Positions 56,181 through 64,000 of a DNA stretch of 64,000 nucleotides are shown piece after piece. Under the pieces are notes generated by a model, which worked only from the letters and a program-made list of their open reading frames with translations, had not been told where the DNA came from and did no database searches. A program made the position numbers and the translations under genes. Every line of letters begins with the position of its first letter. Position 1 is the first letter of the stretch. This DNA is from Cohnella sp. GbtcB17 (lineage in GTDB: Bacteria > Bacillota > Bacilli > Paenibacillales > Paenibacillaceae): NCBI RefSeq assembly GCF_019091135.1, contig NZ_JAGXJW010000006.1, positions 39,983 to 103,982 on the forward strand. Reading direction: 5' to 3'.

Positions 56181-57791
56181 TTATTTGGCATAGTCGCGAT
56201 ATTCCTGGGGCGTCTGGCCCACGACTTTTTTGAATAAATACGTGAAGTAAGCCGCAGTCTGAAAGCCGACCTGCGCGGCGACCTCGTAGATCTTGACATT
56301 CGGGTCCCGCAGCAGCTCCTTCGCCCGGGTCATGCGCGCATCCTGAACGTAGTCCGAGATCGTGCGGCCCGTCTCCTTCTTGAACAGGACGCTCAGGTAG
56401 CTCGCGTTCAGATGGAACTGCTCCGCCAGCTGCTTGACCGTCATTGGGTCCTGCAGATGCACCGCGATGTAGTCCGCTATTCTGCGGATCAGATTGTGCT
56501 GCGGCGCGGCGTCCTCACGTTTGATCGACCGGCTGAACCGCGCCATGTAGTCGAGCACGGCCTCCCGCACTTCGCCGGCGTCGGTGCAGTCGATCAGCCG
56601 CTGCCAGACGAGGATGTTGGCGTTGTCCGCGCCGTCCTCCTTGCCGGAGCCGATCTTCGCCAGCTCGCTGATGATACCCATGCCGAACGCCTGCACGTAC
56701 GAAAAGGACGCGGGCTGGCGCGCGAGCAGCCGCTCGAACGCCAGATCGAACATGACGCGCGCCTGATCGTCTTCGCCGCGCTCCAGCAGCCGGATCATCT
56801 CCGGCACTTCTTCTTCCTTGAGCAGGTATTCGCGGTACTCCTCCGCCTCGGCCCGGTCGAAGTACAGAATGCGTCCCCCGCCGCCCAGACGCGCTTTGGC
56901 CAGCATATGCTTCGCTTCCTTGTACAGCGGCGGGACGTCCTCCCAGCCGTCGCCGTCCCGGCTGACGCCGATCGTGACCGAGGCGTCGTACTGCTCGCGG
57001 ATGATCTCCTGCATGAACTGCAGCTGCTTCTCCATGCCGGCCCGGTCGAGAGGCTTCGCGTTCAGGTGAACGACCGCCGTCTCGCTCGCGCCCGTCTTGC
57101 CGACGTATGTTCCTTCCCAGCCGGACAGCCCGATCTTAACGGCCTTCCACAGGCCGTCCGCAAGCAGAATCCGCTGCCGCGCATCGGCAGGTGCCCCTCG
57201 TTCCTGGCGATCGTACGCGAAGAGGAACAGCCGAATATGGCGCACCTCGCCGGGCAGGTCCAACAGCCGCCGCCAGGAATCCATCAGCTCCGCATCCTCG
57301 GAACGGCCTTCGATCAGGTCGTTCACGAACCGGTCCTGCAGCACGTCCAGGCTGCCCGTGAGCTTGTCCTGGAGCGCCCGGGTCTCGCGCTCGATCTGCT
57401 CGCGCTTCTCGATCGCCGCGCGGAAGGCGGACAGCTTCTCCTCGATCTCCTCCGTGCGGATCGGCTTGAGCACGTACGCCTTGGCGCCCAGATGAATGGC
57501 CTCCTGCACGAATTCGAACTCGTCGAAGCCGCTGATCATGAGCGTTTGGAGCGACTGGAGCTTCGGATAGTCCGCCCTGCACTTCGCCAGCAGCTCAATC
57601 CCGGTCATGCCGGGCATCGAGACGTCCGTGATCAGCACGTCGACGTCCATGTCGCCCAGAATCTCCAGCGCTTCCTCGCCGGATTCGGCCGTCAGCGGCG
57701 GCGCATAGCCGAGCCGCTCCCAGCCGACGTGGCGAACGAGTCCCTGGATATGCAGCGGCTCGTCGTCCACGATCAATGCCTGTATCATCAT
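56181..57791 (-). CDS. YesN-type response regulator with AraC output domain
   Basis: 536 residues. Receiver with IVDDEPL, phospho-Asp56 in LITDVSMPGMTG, ISGFDEFEFV and AYVLKPIRTEEIEEKL; a middle region (~125-430); and AraC HTHs MTVKQLAEQFHLNASYLSVLFKKETGRTISDYVQ and VKIYEVAAQVGFQTAAYFTYLFKKVVGQTPQEYRDYAK. Its ATG overlaps the kinase stop (ATGA), indicating translational coupling, and the GH2 gene starts 19 nt after it. Likely activates the transporter and GH2 gene of this locus. Confidence 0.93.
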   Translation of the reverse strand: MMIQALIVDDEPLHIQGLVRHVGWERLGYAPPLTAESGEEALEILGDMDVDVLITDVSMPGMTGIELLAKCRADYPKLQSLQTLMISGFDEFEFVQEAIHLGAKAYVLKPIRTEEIEEKLSAFRAAIEKREQIERETRALQDKLTGSLDVLQDRFVNDLIEGRSEDAELMDSWRRLLDLPGEVRHIRLFLFAYDRQERGAPADARQRILLADGLWKAVKIGLSGWEGTYVGKTGASETAVVHLNAKPLDRAGMEKQLQFMQEIIREQYDASVTIGVSRDGDGWEDVPPLYKEAKHMLAKARLGGGGRILYFDRAEAEEYREYLLKEEEVPEMIRLLERGEDDQARVMFDLAFERLLARQPASFSYVQAFGMGIISELAKIGSGKEDGADNANILVWQRLIDCTDAGEVREAVLDYMARFSRSIKREDAAPQHNLIRRIADYIAVHLQDPMTVKQLAEQFHLNASYLSVLFKKETGRTISDYVQDARMTRAKELLRDPNVKIYEVAAQVGFQTAAYFTYLFKKVVGQTPQEYRDYAK

Positions 57792-59578
57792 CCTTCACCT
57801 CGCTTCAATTCGGGCCGTTCCTCGCAGACGGGAATCAGGATCGAGACGGACGTTCCCGCGTCGGGGGCGCTGTCGATGTCGAGTCGGCCCTCGTCGCCGA
57901 AGTACAGTCGCAGCCGCTCGCGAATGTTGTTCATCCCGAAGCCGTTGTTCGTGCCTTCGTAATCGCCGGCGCGCACCCTCGCGAGCACGCTTGCCGTCAT
58001 GCCCTTCCCGTTGTCCTGGACGAGGAAACGCACGGATCGCTCCTCGCGGCGGACGGCGATGCGAATGAGCGCGCCCGGACGCTTCGTAATGTCGCCGTGC
58101 AGGTAGCAATTTTCGACGATCGGCTGCAGCAGCAGCTTGATCGTATACAGGTCGAGCGTATCCTCGTCGATCTCCCAAACAGCCTGGACGCGATCGGGGT
58201 AGCGCAACTGCTGAATTTCCAGGTACGCCTTGAGGTGCCCGACTTCGTCGCGGATGCGCGTCACGTTCACGCGGTTGTTGAGCGCCAGCCGGTAAAAGGT
58301 CGTCAGCGCGTCGATCGTCCGCAGCTGCATCTCGTCCTGCAGGTCCATCGCGCGCCAGCGGATCAGGCTGAGCGAATTATAAATAAAGTGGGGGTTGATC
58401 TGCGCCTGCAGCGCCTTGAACGACTGCTCCCGCTCCTTGAGGTTCGCTTGCGTGTTTTCCTCGACCAGCCGGCCGAGCCGGCCCGACATCGAGTTGAACA
58501 GCACCTCGAGCTCGCCGAGCTCGTCGCGGTCTCTGTTCCGGACGGTCACCTCGAACACGCCCTGCGAGATGTCCGTCATGCGGCTGCCGAGCTTGCGGAT
58601 GCGCCAGACGACGTTTTTGACGACGGCCGTGATGAGGAAGACGGACAGCAGCAGGAAGAAGGCGATGCCGACGCCGACCGCGTAGTAGATTCGCTTGGAC
58701 TGCTTTTCCAGCTGTTCGATATGCACGAGCGCGGCGACCGACCAGCCGCCGGCGATCCGCTGCACGATGAGCACCTTGCCGGCGATGGCGTCGTTCACCT
58801 GGTTCGCGTGACGCCAGTAGCGGTCCAGCGAGGAGGCGGAGAGATCCGCGCCGATGGCCGCGGTCTCGGAGGAGGCGATGATCCGCGCGTCCTGGTCGAC
58901 GATATAGAGGTCGCCTGCCCCGTTAAAGGGGTGATCGAGCGGCTCCGCGAACACGTCGTTATAATCCAGCAGCAGGTAGATCGCGCCGTGCGCACGGCCG
59001 TAGCCGTCCATGATCTTGCGGGACACGACGAGCTTGCGCGCGTCGTCTTGCGCATTGGTCCAGCTGAGGATGCCCGGATCGCCGATCGTCCGCTCGTACC
59101 AGTCGCGCTCGGGCATGCCGGCGAGCATCCGGTTCTCGGGCTTCCAGAGCAGTCCGCCGTCCTGCACCAGCGTGTCGTTCGTATGATAGATGCGGAAGTC
59201 CTCGATGCCGGGCAGGTATTTGGCGGTGAACAGGAAGGAGCGGTCCACGTACTTCACCGTCTCGAGCTGCTCCGCCATGTCCGCGTAATTCCGGGACAGC
59301 CGGGAGATCAGCTCGCCGTCCGTCGCCGTCCGCGTCGCGAGCAGATCGTAGGTCTGTTTGCGAAAATCGATGCTCTGCGCGGTCTGTCGGACCGCTTCCT
59401 TGATCGTGAGCAGGTAGTTGGACCGCACGTTGTGAAACGTCAGGTAGCCCGCGCCCAGCGCCAGCAGAACGGTCGGGATGAAGACGATCAATCCGTAGAG
59501 AAGGACGATCTTGCCCCGCATATTCATGGACCTGGTCGCCCGAATGATCGATCTCTCCAACGATTGTCCGAACTTCAT
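57788..59578 (-). CDS. YesM-type membrane sensor histidine kinase
   Basis: 596 residues. TM1 (IVLLYGLIVFIPTVLLALGAGYLTF), extracellular sensor (~45-285), TM2 (IYYAVGVGIAFFLLLSVFLITAVV), HAMP (GSRMTDISQGVFEVTVRNRDRDELGELEVLFNSMSGRL), phospho-acceptor His in LQAQINPHFIYNSLSLIRWRA (~397), HATPase with LLLQPIVENCYLHGDI, DNGKGMT and GFGMNNIRERLRLYFGDEG. Only ~40% of the sensor region resembles the paralogue at 46096. GGGGAACG precedes the ATG. Placed between the binding-protein gene and its regulator; a hairpin before it may lower its expression against the binding protein. Confidence 0.93.
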   Translation of the reverse strand: MKFGQSLERSIIRATRSMNMRGKIVLLYGLIVFIPTVLLALGAGYLTFHNVRSNYLLTIKEAVRQTAQSIDFRKQTYDLLATRTATDGELISRLSRNYADMAEQLETVKYVDRSFLFTAKYLPGIEDFRIYHTNDTLVQDGGLLWKPENRMLAGMPERDWYERTIGDPGILSWTNAQDDARKLVVSRKIMDGYGRAHGAIYLLLDYNDVFAEPLDHPFNGAGDLYIVDQDARIIASSETAAIGADLSASSLDRYWRHANQVNDAIAGKVLIVQRIAGGWSVAALVHIEQLEKQSKRIYYAVGVGIAFFLLLSVFLITAVVKNVVWRIRKLGSRMTDISQGVFEVTVRNRDRDELGELEVLFNSMSGRLGRLVEENTQANLKEREQSFKALQAQINPHFIYNSLSLIRWRAMDLQDEMQLRTIDALTTFYRLALNNRVNVTRIRDEVGHLKAYLEIQQLRYPDRVQAVWEIDEDTLDLYTIKLLLQPIVENCYLHGDITKRPGALIRIAVRREERSVRFLVQDNGKGMTASVLARVRAGDYEGTNNGFGMNNIRERLRLYFGDEGRLDIDSAPDAGTSVSILIPVCEERPELKRGEG

Positions 59579-59627
59579 GCCGTTCCCCCGTCCCCGAAGT
59601 CAATGCGCGCCTTTACAAAGGCAAAGG

Positions 59628-59651
59628 GAGCAACCCCGTAGGGCTGCTCCT
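59628..59651 (-). terminator. Hairpin between binding-protein and kinase genes
   Basis: On the minus strand GGAGCAGCCC-TACG-GGGTTGCTCC (one G-U pair) is followed by CTTTGCCTTTG. It lies just after the binding-protein stop and may partly terminate the transcript, limiting kinase/regulator expression. Confidence 0.7.
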
Positions 59652-59658
59652 GCTTCAT

Positions 59659-61386
59659 TTAAAATTCGCCGTTCGCCGCGACGTCCGCTTTGTACGTCTC
59701 AAGCCATTCGGCCTTCATCTCGCTCCAGTGCGCGCGCTTCTCGAGCGCGTCCTGGAACGCCTTCCAGGTCGACTCGAACTGCGCGTCGTCCTTGGACATG
59801 AGCAGCTTCGCGCGGTATTCCTTGCGAAGATTCTCGATCTCGGGCGCGTACTTCTCCCAGGTGCCGCCTTCCTTCGGCGTCAGCAGGTCGTAATTGTGCG
59901 CCGCGCGCACGCCGCCCATCTTGCCGACGGCCTCGGTGAACGCCGGCGTCTTGGCCGCGCCGGCTTTGTCGACCTCGCTGTTCCACCACGGATACCACTT
60001 ATTGTTGTAGGAAGAGGTCATGTACAGCTCCGGCGTGACCTTGGCTTTGCGGGCGACGTCGCCCGAGTTGCGATCGGCCTTATAATTATCGTCGATGTAT
60101 TTCCACTTTCCAAGCGGTTGATCGATCCAGTCCCAATACAGGCCGGCTGGGCCTTCGTTGATGACCTGCTGCTGCTCCGGCTTCGGCGCCAGCGTATAAT
60201 CGAAGAACTTCAGGATCGCGTCGAGGTTTTTCGTCTTTTTGCTGATGTAGACATCATAGCCCGGGTACGGATTGACGACCTGGTTGGTGCCGACCTGATC
60301 GACGCCGGGAACCTTCGGGAACGGGATCACCTGGTAGTACCAGCCCGGCTCGGTCGGACCGTCGAGCGTCTCCCACAGCGTCGTGTCGATATTGAAGAAG
60401 CTGCCCACATTAAGCGCGACGCGGCCGGACTTGTTTTTCTCCTTGTACCGTTCCTTCTTGTCCGTGACGACTTCGGGATCGATCAGCTTTTCCCGGTACA
60501 GCTTGTTCATCCACTGGTAGGCGGCCTTGTACTGCGGATCGTCGAACGTAAATACGAAGTCGTCGCCTTTCTTCGCGACGCCCTTGCCGGAAGTCGACAC
60601 GCCGAAGGCGGTCAGAATGGCGTTCTCGTCGTTCCAGCCCGCCGTATCGTTCGTGTCCATCAGGAACGACATCGGGAGCAGCGCTTTGCCGGAGGCGTCC
60701 TTCTGCTCGGCGGCCTTCTTCAGGAACGTCTCGACGCCGTCCAGCGTGGACAGGTCTTCGAGCTTCATGCCGGCCTTCTCCACGACGTCCGTGCGCACCG
60801 TCCAGGCCAGCGAGGACCAGCCCGGCCACGGATCGTTCGGATTCTGGTCGAACCAGGCCGGGATGGACCAGATATGGCCGTCCTTGTCCTTCATCCGATC
60901 CAGATACTGCTTCGGGATGGAGGCGAGGCCCGGATATTTGTCCGGCATGTCGAAGTACTGCTCGAGCGACATGATCTGGTTGGAGCGGCCCATCGCGCTC
61001 TTGACCGTATCGTTGCGGCTGAAGATCGCGGCGTCGTCGAAACCGCCCGTATTAATATTAAGGTTCAGTGCCGTCAGCGCGTCGCCCTGGGTCGCTTCGA
61101 GCTTCACGTCGACGCCGGGCTCTTTTTCCCGCCAATACTTCTGCACGAGGCTGTCGTTGTTGATCGTGGCCGTCCAGCCCAGCCACAGCTTGAACGCGAG
61201 CGGATCTCCGGAAGCCTGGCTGGCGGATGCCGATGCGGATGACGTTGTCTGCGCGGATGACGTGCCCGCGGCTTCGGAGCCGGCGTTCGCATTGTTGCCG
61301 CCGTTGCCGGAGCAGCCTGCGAGCACGGCGAGCATGGCCGCCAGCGACAGCGCGACCGTTCCCTTGCTCTTTCTCATGGAGCGCAT
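59659..61386 (-). CDS. LplA-type sugar ABC transporter substrate-binding lipoprotein
   Basis: 575 residues, the longer class of lipoproteins paired with LplB/LplC permeases. Signal MRSMRKSKGTVALSLAAMLAVLAGC (Cys25), Ser/Ala linker, then LAFKLWLGWTATINNDSLVQKYWREKEPGVDVKLEATQGDALTALNLNINTGGFDDAAIF, DGHIWSIPAWFDQNPNDPWPGWSSLAWTVRTDVVEKAGMKLED, and aromatic-rich stretches (TSSYNNKWYPWWNSEVDK) for sugar binding. ATG with GGGGAAATTC upstream. Third gene of the locus after the two permeases. Confidence 0.92.
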   Translation of the reverse strand: MRSMRKSKGTVALSLAAMLAVLAGCSGNGGNNANAGSEAAGTSSAQTTSSASASASQASGDPLAFKLWLGWTATINNDSLVQKYWREKEPGVDVKLEATQGDALTALNLNINTGGFDDAAIFSRNDTVKSAMGRSNQIMSLEQYFDMPDKYPGLASIPKQYLDRMKDKDGHIWSIPAWFDQNPNDPWPGWSSLAWTVRTDVVEKAGMKLEDLSTLDGVETFLKKAAEQKDASGKALLPMSFLMDTNDTAGWNDENAILTAFGVSTSGKGVAKKGDDFVFTFDDPQYKAAYQWMNKLYREKLIDPEVVTDKKERYKEKNKSGRVALNVGSFFNIDTTLWETLDGPTEPGWYYQVIPFPKVPGVDQVGTNQVVNPYPGYDVYISKKTKNLDAILKFFDYTLAPKPEQQQVINEGPAGLYWDWIDQPLGKWKYIDDNYKADRNSGDVARKAKVTPELYMTSSYNNKWYPWWNSEVDKAGAAKTPAFTEAVGKMGGVRAAHNYDLLTPKEGGTWEKYAPEIENLRKEYRAKLLMSKDDAQFESTWKAFQDALEKRAHWSEMKAEWLETYKADVAANGEF

Positions 61387-61455
61387 TGAATTTCCCCTAT
61401 TCTCTGTGAAATTGGTATATGAACATCTTGCGTATACCCTGCGAGAGATACAAGT

Positions 61456-62352
61456 CTAACCTTTGACCGAACCGATGAGCACGCCCTTGACGAAATACTT
61501 CTGCAGGAACGGATAGACGCACAGGATCGGCAGCGCGCTCACCATGACGACGGCCATCTTGATCGACATGAGCGTAATGTTTTGCATCTCGGCGCTGCGG
61601 GCGAGCGCTTCCTGGTTCGAATTCGAGCCGAGCACGGTCGACAGATCCGACGCCGACAGCAGCTGCTGAAGGAACGTCTGCACCGGGATGAGCGACTGGG
61701 AGGTCACGTAGAACGCACCCGAGAACCAATCGTTCCAGTGCCCGACGGCCGTGAACAGGCCCAGCGCGGCGAGCATCGGCTTGGACAGCGGCATGACGAT
61801 CTGCAGCAGCGTTCGCAGCGGGCCGGCGCCGTCCAGCTCGGCGGACTCGATGAGCGCCTCCGGGATGCCCTGGATGAACTTCAGCATGACGAACATGTTC
61901 CAGGCCGAGAAGAGGCTGGGGAAAATGAACACCCAGAAGGTGTCGAGCAAGTGCAGGTTGTTGAGCTGAATGTAGAGCGGGACGAGCCCGCCGTTGAACA
62001 GCATCGTGATCAGCACGTAGGCCAGAATCGCCGAACGCAGCGGCAGCTTCCTGTACGACAGGCCGTATGCCGCGAGCAGGGTGACGAACAGCCCGAGCAC
62101 CGTGCCGAGCACCGTCCTGCCGATCGTGATCAGGTACGAATGCCGGATAACCTCGTTGCCGAGCACGATCTCGTAGTTGATCGTCGTGAAGCTGCGCGGC
62201 CAGATGTAGACGCCGCCCCGGGCCGCGTCCGCGCCGTCGTTGAGCGAGATGGCCAGCATGTACAGGAACGGGTATACGACGCTTAAACACAATAATGCCA
62301 GAAGGGCGACGATGAAGCCGTAGGCAACTTTTTCCGCGGAATTCTTTTTCAT
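61456..62352 (-). CDS. LplC/YtcP-type sugar ABC transporter permease
   Basis: 298 residues, six membrane segments. Family features are VYPFLYMLAISLNDGADAARGGVYIWPRSFTTINYEIVL, AAYGLSYRKLPLRSAILAYVLITMLFNGGLVPLYIQLNNLHLLDTFWVFIFPSLFSAWNMFVMLKFIQGIP, EALIESAELDGAGPLRTLLQIVMPLSKPMLA (EAA loop) and end in LPILCVYPFLQKYFVKGVLIGSVKG, the typical LplC terminus. It starts 4 nt after the upstream permease stop. Confidence 0.93.
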   Translation of the reverse strand: MKKNSAEKVAYGFIVALLALLCLSVVYPFLYMLAISLNDGADAARGGVYIWPRSFTTINYEIVLGNEVIRHSYLITIGRTVLGTVLGLFVTLLAAYGLSYRKLPLRSAILAYVLITMLFNGGLVPLYIQLNNLHLLDTFWVFIFPSLFSAWNMFVMLKFIQGIPEALIESAELDGAGPLRTLLQIVMPLSKPMLAALGLFTAVGHWNDWFSGAFYVTSQSLIPVQTFLQQLLSASDLSTVLGSNSNQEALARSAEMQNITLMSIKMAVVMVSALPILCVYPFLQKYFVKGVLIGSVKG

Positions 62353-62356
62353 CGTC

Positions 62357-63250
62357 TCACCACAATCCTTCGCCGTTTATTCTGCGCGACAGCTGGTTCG
62401 TCCCGAGGACGAGCACGAGACCGATGACGGAGGAGAGCAGCCCGACTGCGGTCGACATCCCGAAGTAGCCCTGCTGCAGCCCGCTTCGCAGCACGTACGT
62501 GTCGAGCACGTCCGCGACCTCCATATTGGCCGAGTTCATAAGTGGATAGATCTGATCCATCCCGACATTGATGAGGCTGGGGATGCTGAGGATCAGCACG
62601 ATGGAGATCGTCGGCAGGATGCCGGGTATCGTGATATGCCGGATCTGCGCCATCTTGCCGGCGCCCTCTACCTTGGCCGCTTCGTACAGCTGCGGGTCGA
62701 TCGTCGTGATCGCTGCGAGGTAGAGGATCGTATTCCAGCCGGTCTCCTTCCACAGCCCGCTGCCGACGACGATGGGCCGGAACCATTCGGTCGATCCCAG
62801 GAAGAACACCGGGTCTCCGCCCGCCTTGCCGATCAGCTGGTTGACGAGCCCGCCGTCCAGCGTAAGGAACGACTGCAGCATGTATGCCACCACGATCCAG
62901 GAGAAGAAGTGGGGCAGGTAGCTGACCGATTGCACGAACCGCTTGAAGGTGGAATGCGTCACCTCGTTGATCAGCAGCGCCAGCAGGATCGGCGCCGGGA
63001 AGCCGAAAATAAACTTCAGGACGGAGATGTACAGCGTATTCCGAACGACCGTCCAGAACTGCGGCTCGTGCAGGAAAGCGAAGTTGTCGAGCCCGACCCA
63101 CGGCGCGCTCCAGATGGACGTCCCGATCTGAAAGTCGCGGAAGGCGACAAGTATGCCGGCCATCGGCATATAGCTGAACAAGAACAGCAGCACGACGCTC
63201 GGCAGGATCATCAAGTATTGCCAACGATGTTTGAAAAACTTAGCGTACAT
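62357..63250 (-). CDS. LplB-type sugar ABC transporter permease
   Basis: 297 residues, six membrane segments. KHRWQYLMILPSVVLLFLFSYMPMAGILVAFRDFQIG, FPAPILLALLINEVTHSTFKRFVQSVSYLPHFFSWIVVAYM, VVGSGLWKETGWNTILYLAAITTIDPQLYEAAKVEGAGKMAQIRHITIPGILPTI (EAA loop) and YVLRSGLQQGYFGMSTAVGLLSSVIGLVLVLGTNQLSRRINGEGLW match LplB. ATG at 63248-63250 (MYAKFF) is chosen with AAGGAGG 6 nt upstream. First gene of the minus-strand operon permease-permease-binding protein-kinase-regulator-GH2. Confidence 0.93.
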   Translation of the reverse strand: MYAKFFKHRWQYLMILPSVVLLFLFSYMPMAGILVAFRDFQIGTSIWSAPWVGLDNFAFLHEPQFWTVVRNTLYISVLKFIFGFPAPILLALLINEVTHSTFKRFVQSVSYLPHFFSWIVVAYMLQSFLTLDGGLVNQLIGKAGGDPVFFLGSTEWFRPIVVGSGLWKETGWNTILYLAAITTIDPQLYEAAKVEGAGKMAQIRHITIPGILPTISIVLILSIPSLINVGMDQIYPLMNSANMEVADVLDTYVLRSGLQQGYFGMSTAVGLLSSVIGLVLVLGTNQLSRRINGEGLW

Positions 63251-63412
63251 GGCCATCCTCCTTATGAATCCATCATAAAGGGTTGGCGGTAAGCGCATCC
63301 ATGAGACGGCGATTGGATTTCTATCGTTTTGATTGGAAGATGGGGCGGGGGCGCTTTTGTTTTGCCGCATGATGGGGAGCGGTGGGGAAGTGCGAGAGAG
63401 GCGCGGTGTGCG

Positions 63413-64000
63413 AATAGCCCATTGTTGCGCTATTTTGGAGTACCAGGTGAGCGGCGGGGATGCGAGCGAGGGGAGTGAGTGCGCGAATAGCGCGATTTTG
63501 CGCTATTTTGGAGTATCAGGTGAGCGGCGGGGTTTCGAGCGAGGGGAGTGAGTGCGCGAATAGCGCGATTTTGCGCTATTTTGGAGTATCAGGTGAGCGG
63601 CGGGGTTGCGAGCGAGGGGAGTGAGTGCGAGAATAGCGCGATTTTGCGCTATTTTGGAGTATCAGGTGAGCTGCGGGGTTGCGAGCGAGGGGAGTGAGTG
63701 CGAGAATAGCGCGATTTTGCGCTATTCTGAAGTGTCACGAGAGCGGCGGGGTTGCGAGCGAGGGGAGTGAGTGCGAGGATTGCGCGATTTTGGGCTATTT
63801 TGGAGTGTCAGGTGAGCGGCGGGTTGCGTGCGAGGGGAGTGAGTGCGAGAATAGCGCGATTTTGGGCTATTTTGGAGTATCAGGTGAGCGGCGGGGTTGC
63901 GAGCGAGGGGAGTGAGTGCGAGGATAGCGCGATTTTGGGCTATTTTGGAGTATCAGGTGAGCGGCGGGGTTGCGAGCGAGGGGAGTGAGTGCGAGGATAG
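63413..64000. repeat. 73-bp tandem repeat array (8 full copies, runs off window)
   Basis: Units start (AATAG or equivalent) at 63413, 63486, 63559, 63632, 63705, 63778, 63850, 63923 and 63996: seven steps of 73 bp and one of 72. Each contains AATAGCGCGATTTTGCGCTA, an AATAGCGC/GCGCTATT hairpin in most copies, then GGAGTATCAGGTGAGCGGCG and a GCGAGCGAGGGGAGTGAGTG block. The first unit is the most diverged. There are no unique spacers. 63251-63412 shows no supported gene. Confidence 0.92.

Noticed and set aside
57776..59641. 621-codon open frame antisense to the YesM-type kinase
   Set aside because: Shadow of a real gene with phospho-acceptor and ATP-binding motifs on the minus strand.
63333..63988. 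Several overlapping 72-78-codon frames through the repeat array
   Set aside because: They arise from the 73-bp repeat shifting frame; no ribosome binding site and no recognisable protein.
63413..64000. Possible CRISPR array
   Set aside because: The units are contiguous 73-bp tandem copies without unique spacers and no cas gene is in the window.

Overview
The window is GC-rich Gram-positive, spore-former DNA, most likely Paenibacillus/Cohnella-like (Paenibacillaceae). Evidence for this is a GerA/GerC/GerB germinant-receptor operon, two YesM/YesN two-component pairs next to Lpl-type sugar ABC transporters and GH2 glycosidases, S-layer-homology proteins, strong AGGAGG ribosome binding sites with frequent TTG/GTG starts, and a paeninodin-type lasso-peptide locus. 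I saw no rRNA, tRNA, CRISPR array, transposase or phage module.

Layout. 1-1.7 kb (minus): end of a sugar-ABC locus (partial permease, GHL10-type hydrolase). 1.8-3.6 kb: MarR operon with three evenly spaced operator-like sites, an SDR gene broken by an in-frame TAG, and a VOC protein. 3.9-6.6 kb (minus): aldo/keto reductase, AraC regulator and SDR. 6.8-14 kb: ger operon of four genes, including a small D-like subunit, then a large hybrid kinase with two transmitter modules. 14.2-17.8 kb: SDR and MerR regulator transcribed divergently from two 19-bp-spacer promoters, an APH-like kinase and a methyltransferase. 17.8-24.2 kb: ROK-regulated operon (binding protein, two permeases, SIS deglycase/isomerase, PfkB kinase) with matching operators before the regulator and the operon. 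24.3-25.1 kb: chloramphenicol acetyltransferase gene behind a leader-peptide attenuator. 25.2-27.2 kb: PHP phosphatase and DapA.

27.5-32.5 kb: lasso-peptide cluster (cyclase, 45-residue precursor, HPr-kinase-like kinase, exporter); the precursor ends in Ser, as expected of a C-terminally phosphorylated lasso peptide, but no RRE/B1 or leader peptidase/B2 gene is present. 32.7-44.1 kb: cell-envelope genes (ArnT-like glycosyltransferase, SLH protein and secreted partner, collagen-like/tail-collar protein, SLH-anchored class A beta-lactamase-like protein with an in-frame stop), plus a GST-like reductase, a GNAT protein and an FAD oxidoreductase/ECF41 sigma pair with an ECF41-like promoter.

44.3-63.2 kb: two convergent carbohydrate loci, each with a GH2 enzyme, YesM-type kinase, YesN-type regulator, two permeases and a lipoprotein binding protein. 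The convergence point (53.05-53.31 kb) holds a hairpin and a repeat pair. The right end (63.4-64.0 kb) is a 73-bp tandem repeat array that runs off the window.

Genes of one locus probably act together: the YesM/YesN pairs sense an extracellular sugar and activate its transporter and GH2 enzyme; the ROK repressor controls uptake, phosphorylation and deglycation of an Amadori or amino sugar; MerR and ECF41 control their adjacent oxidoreductases.
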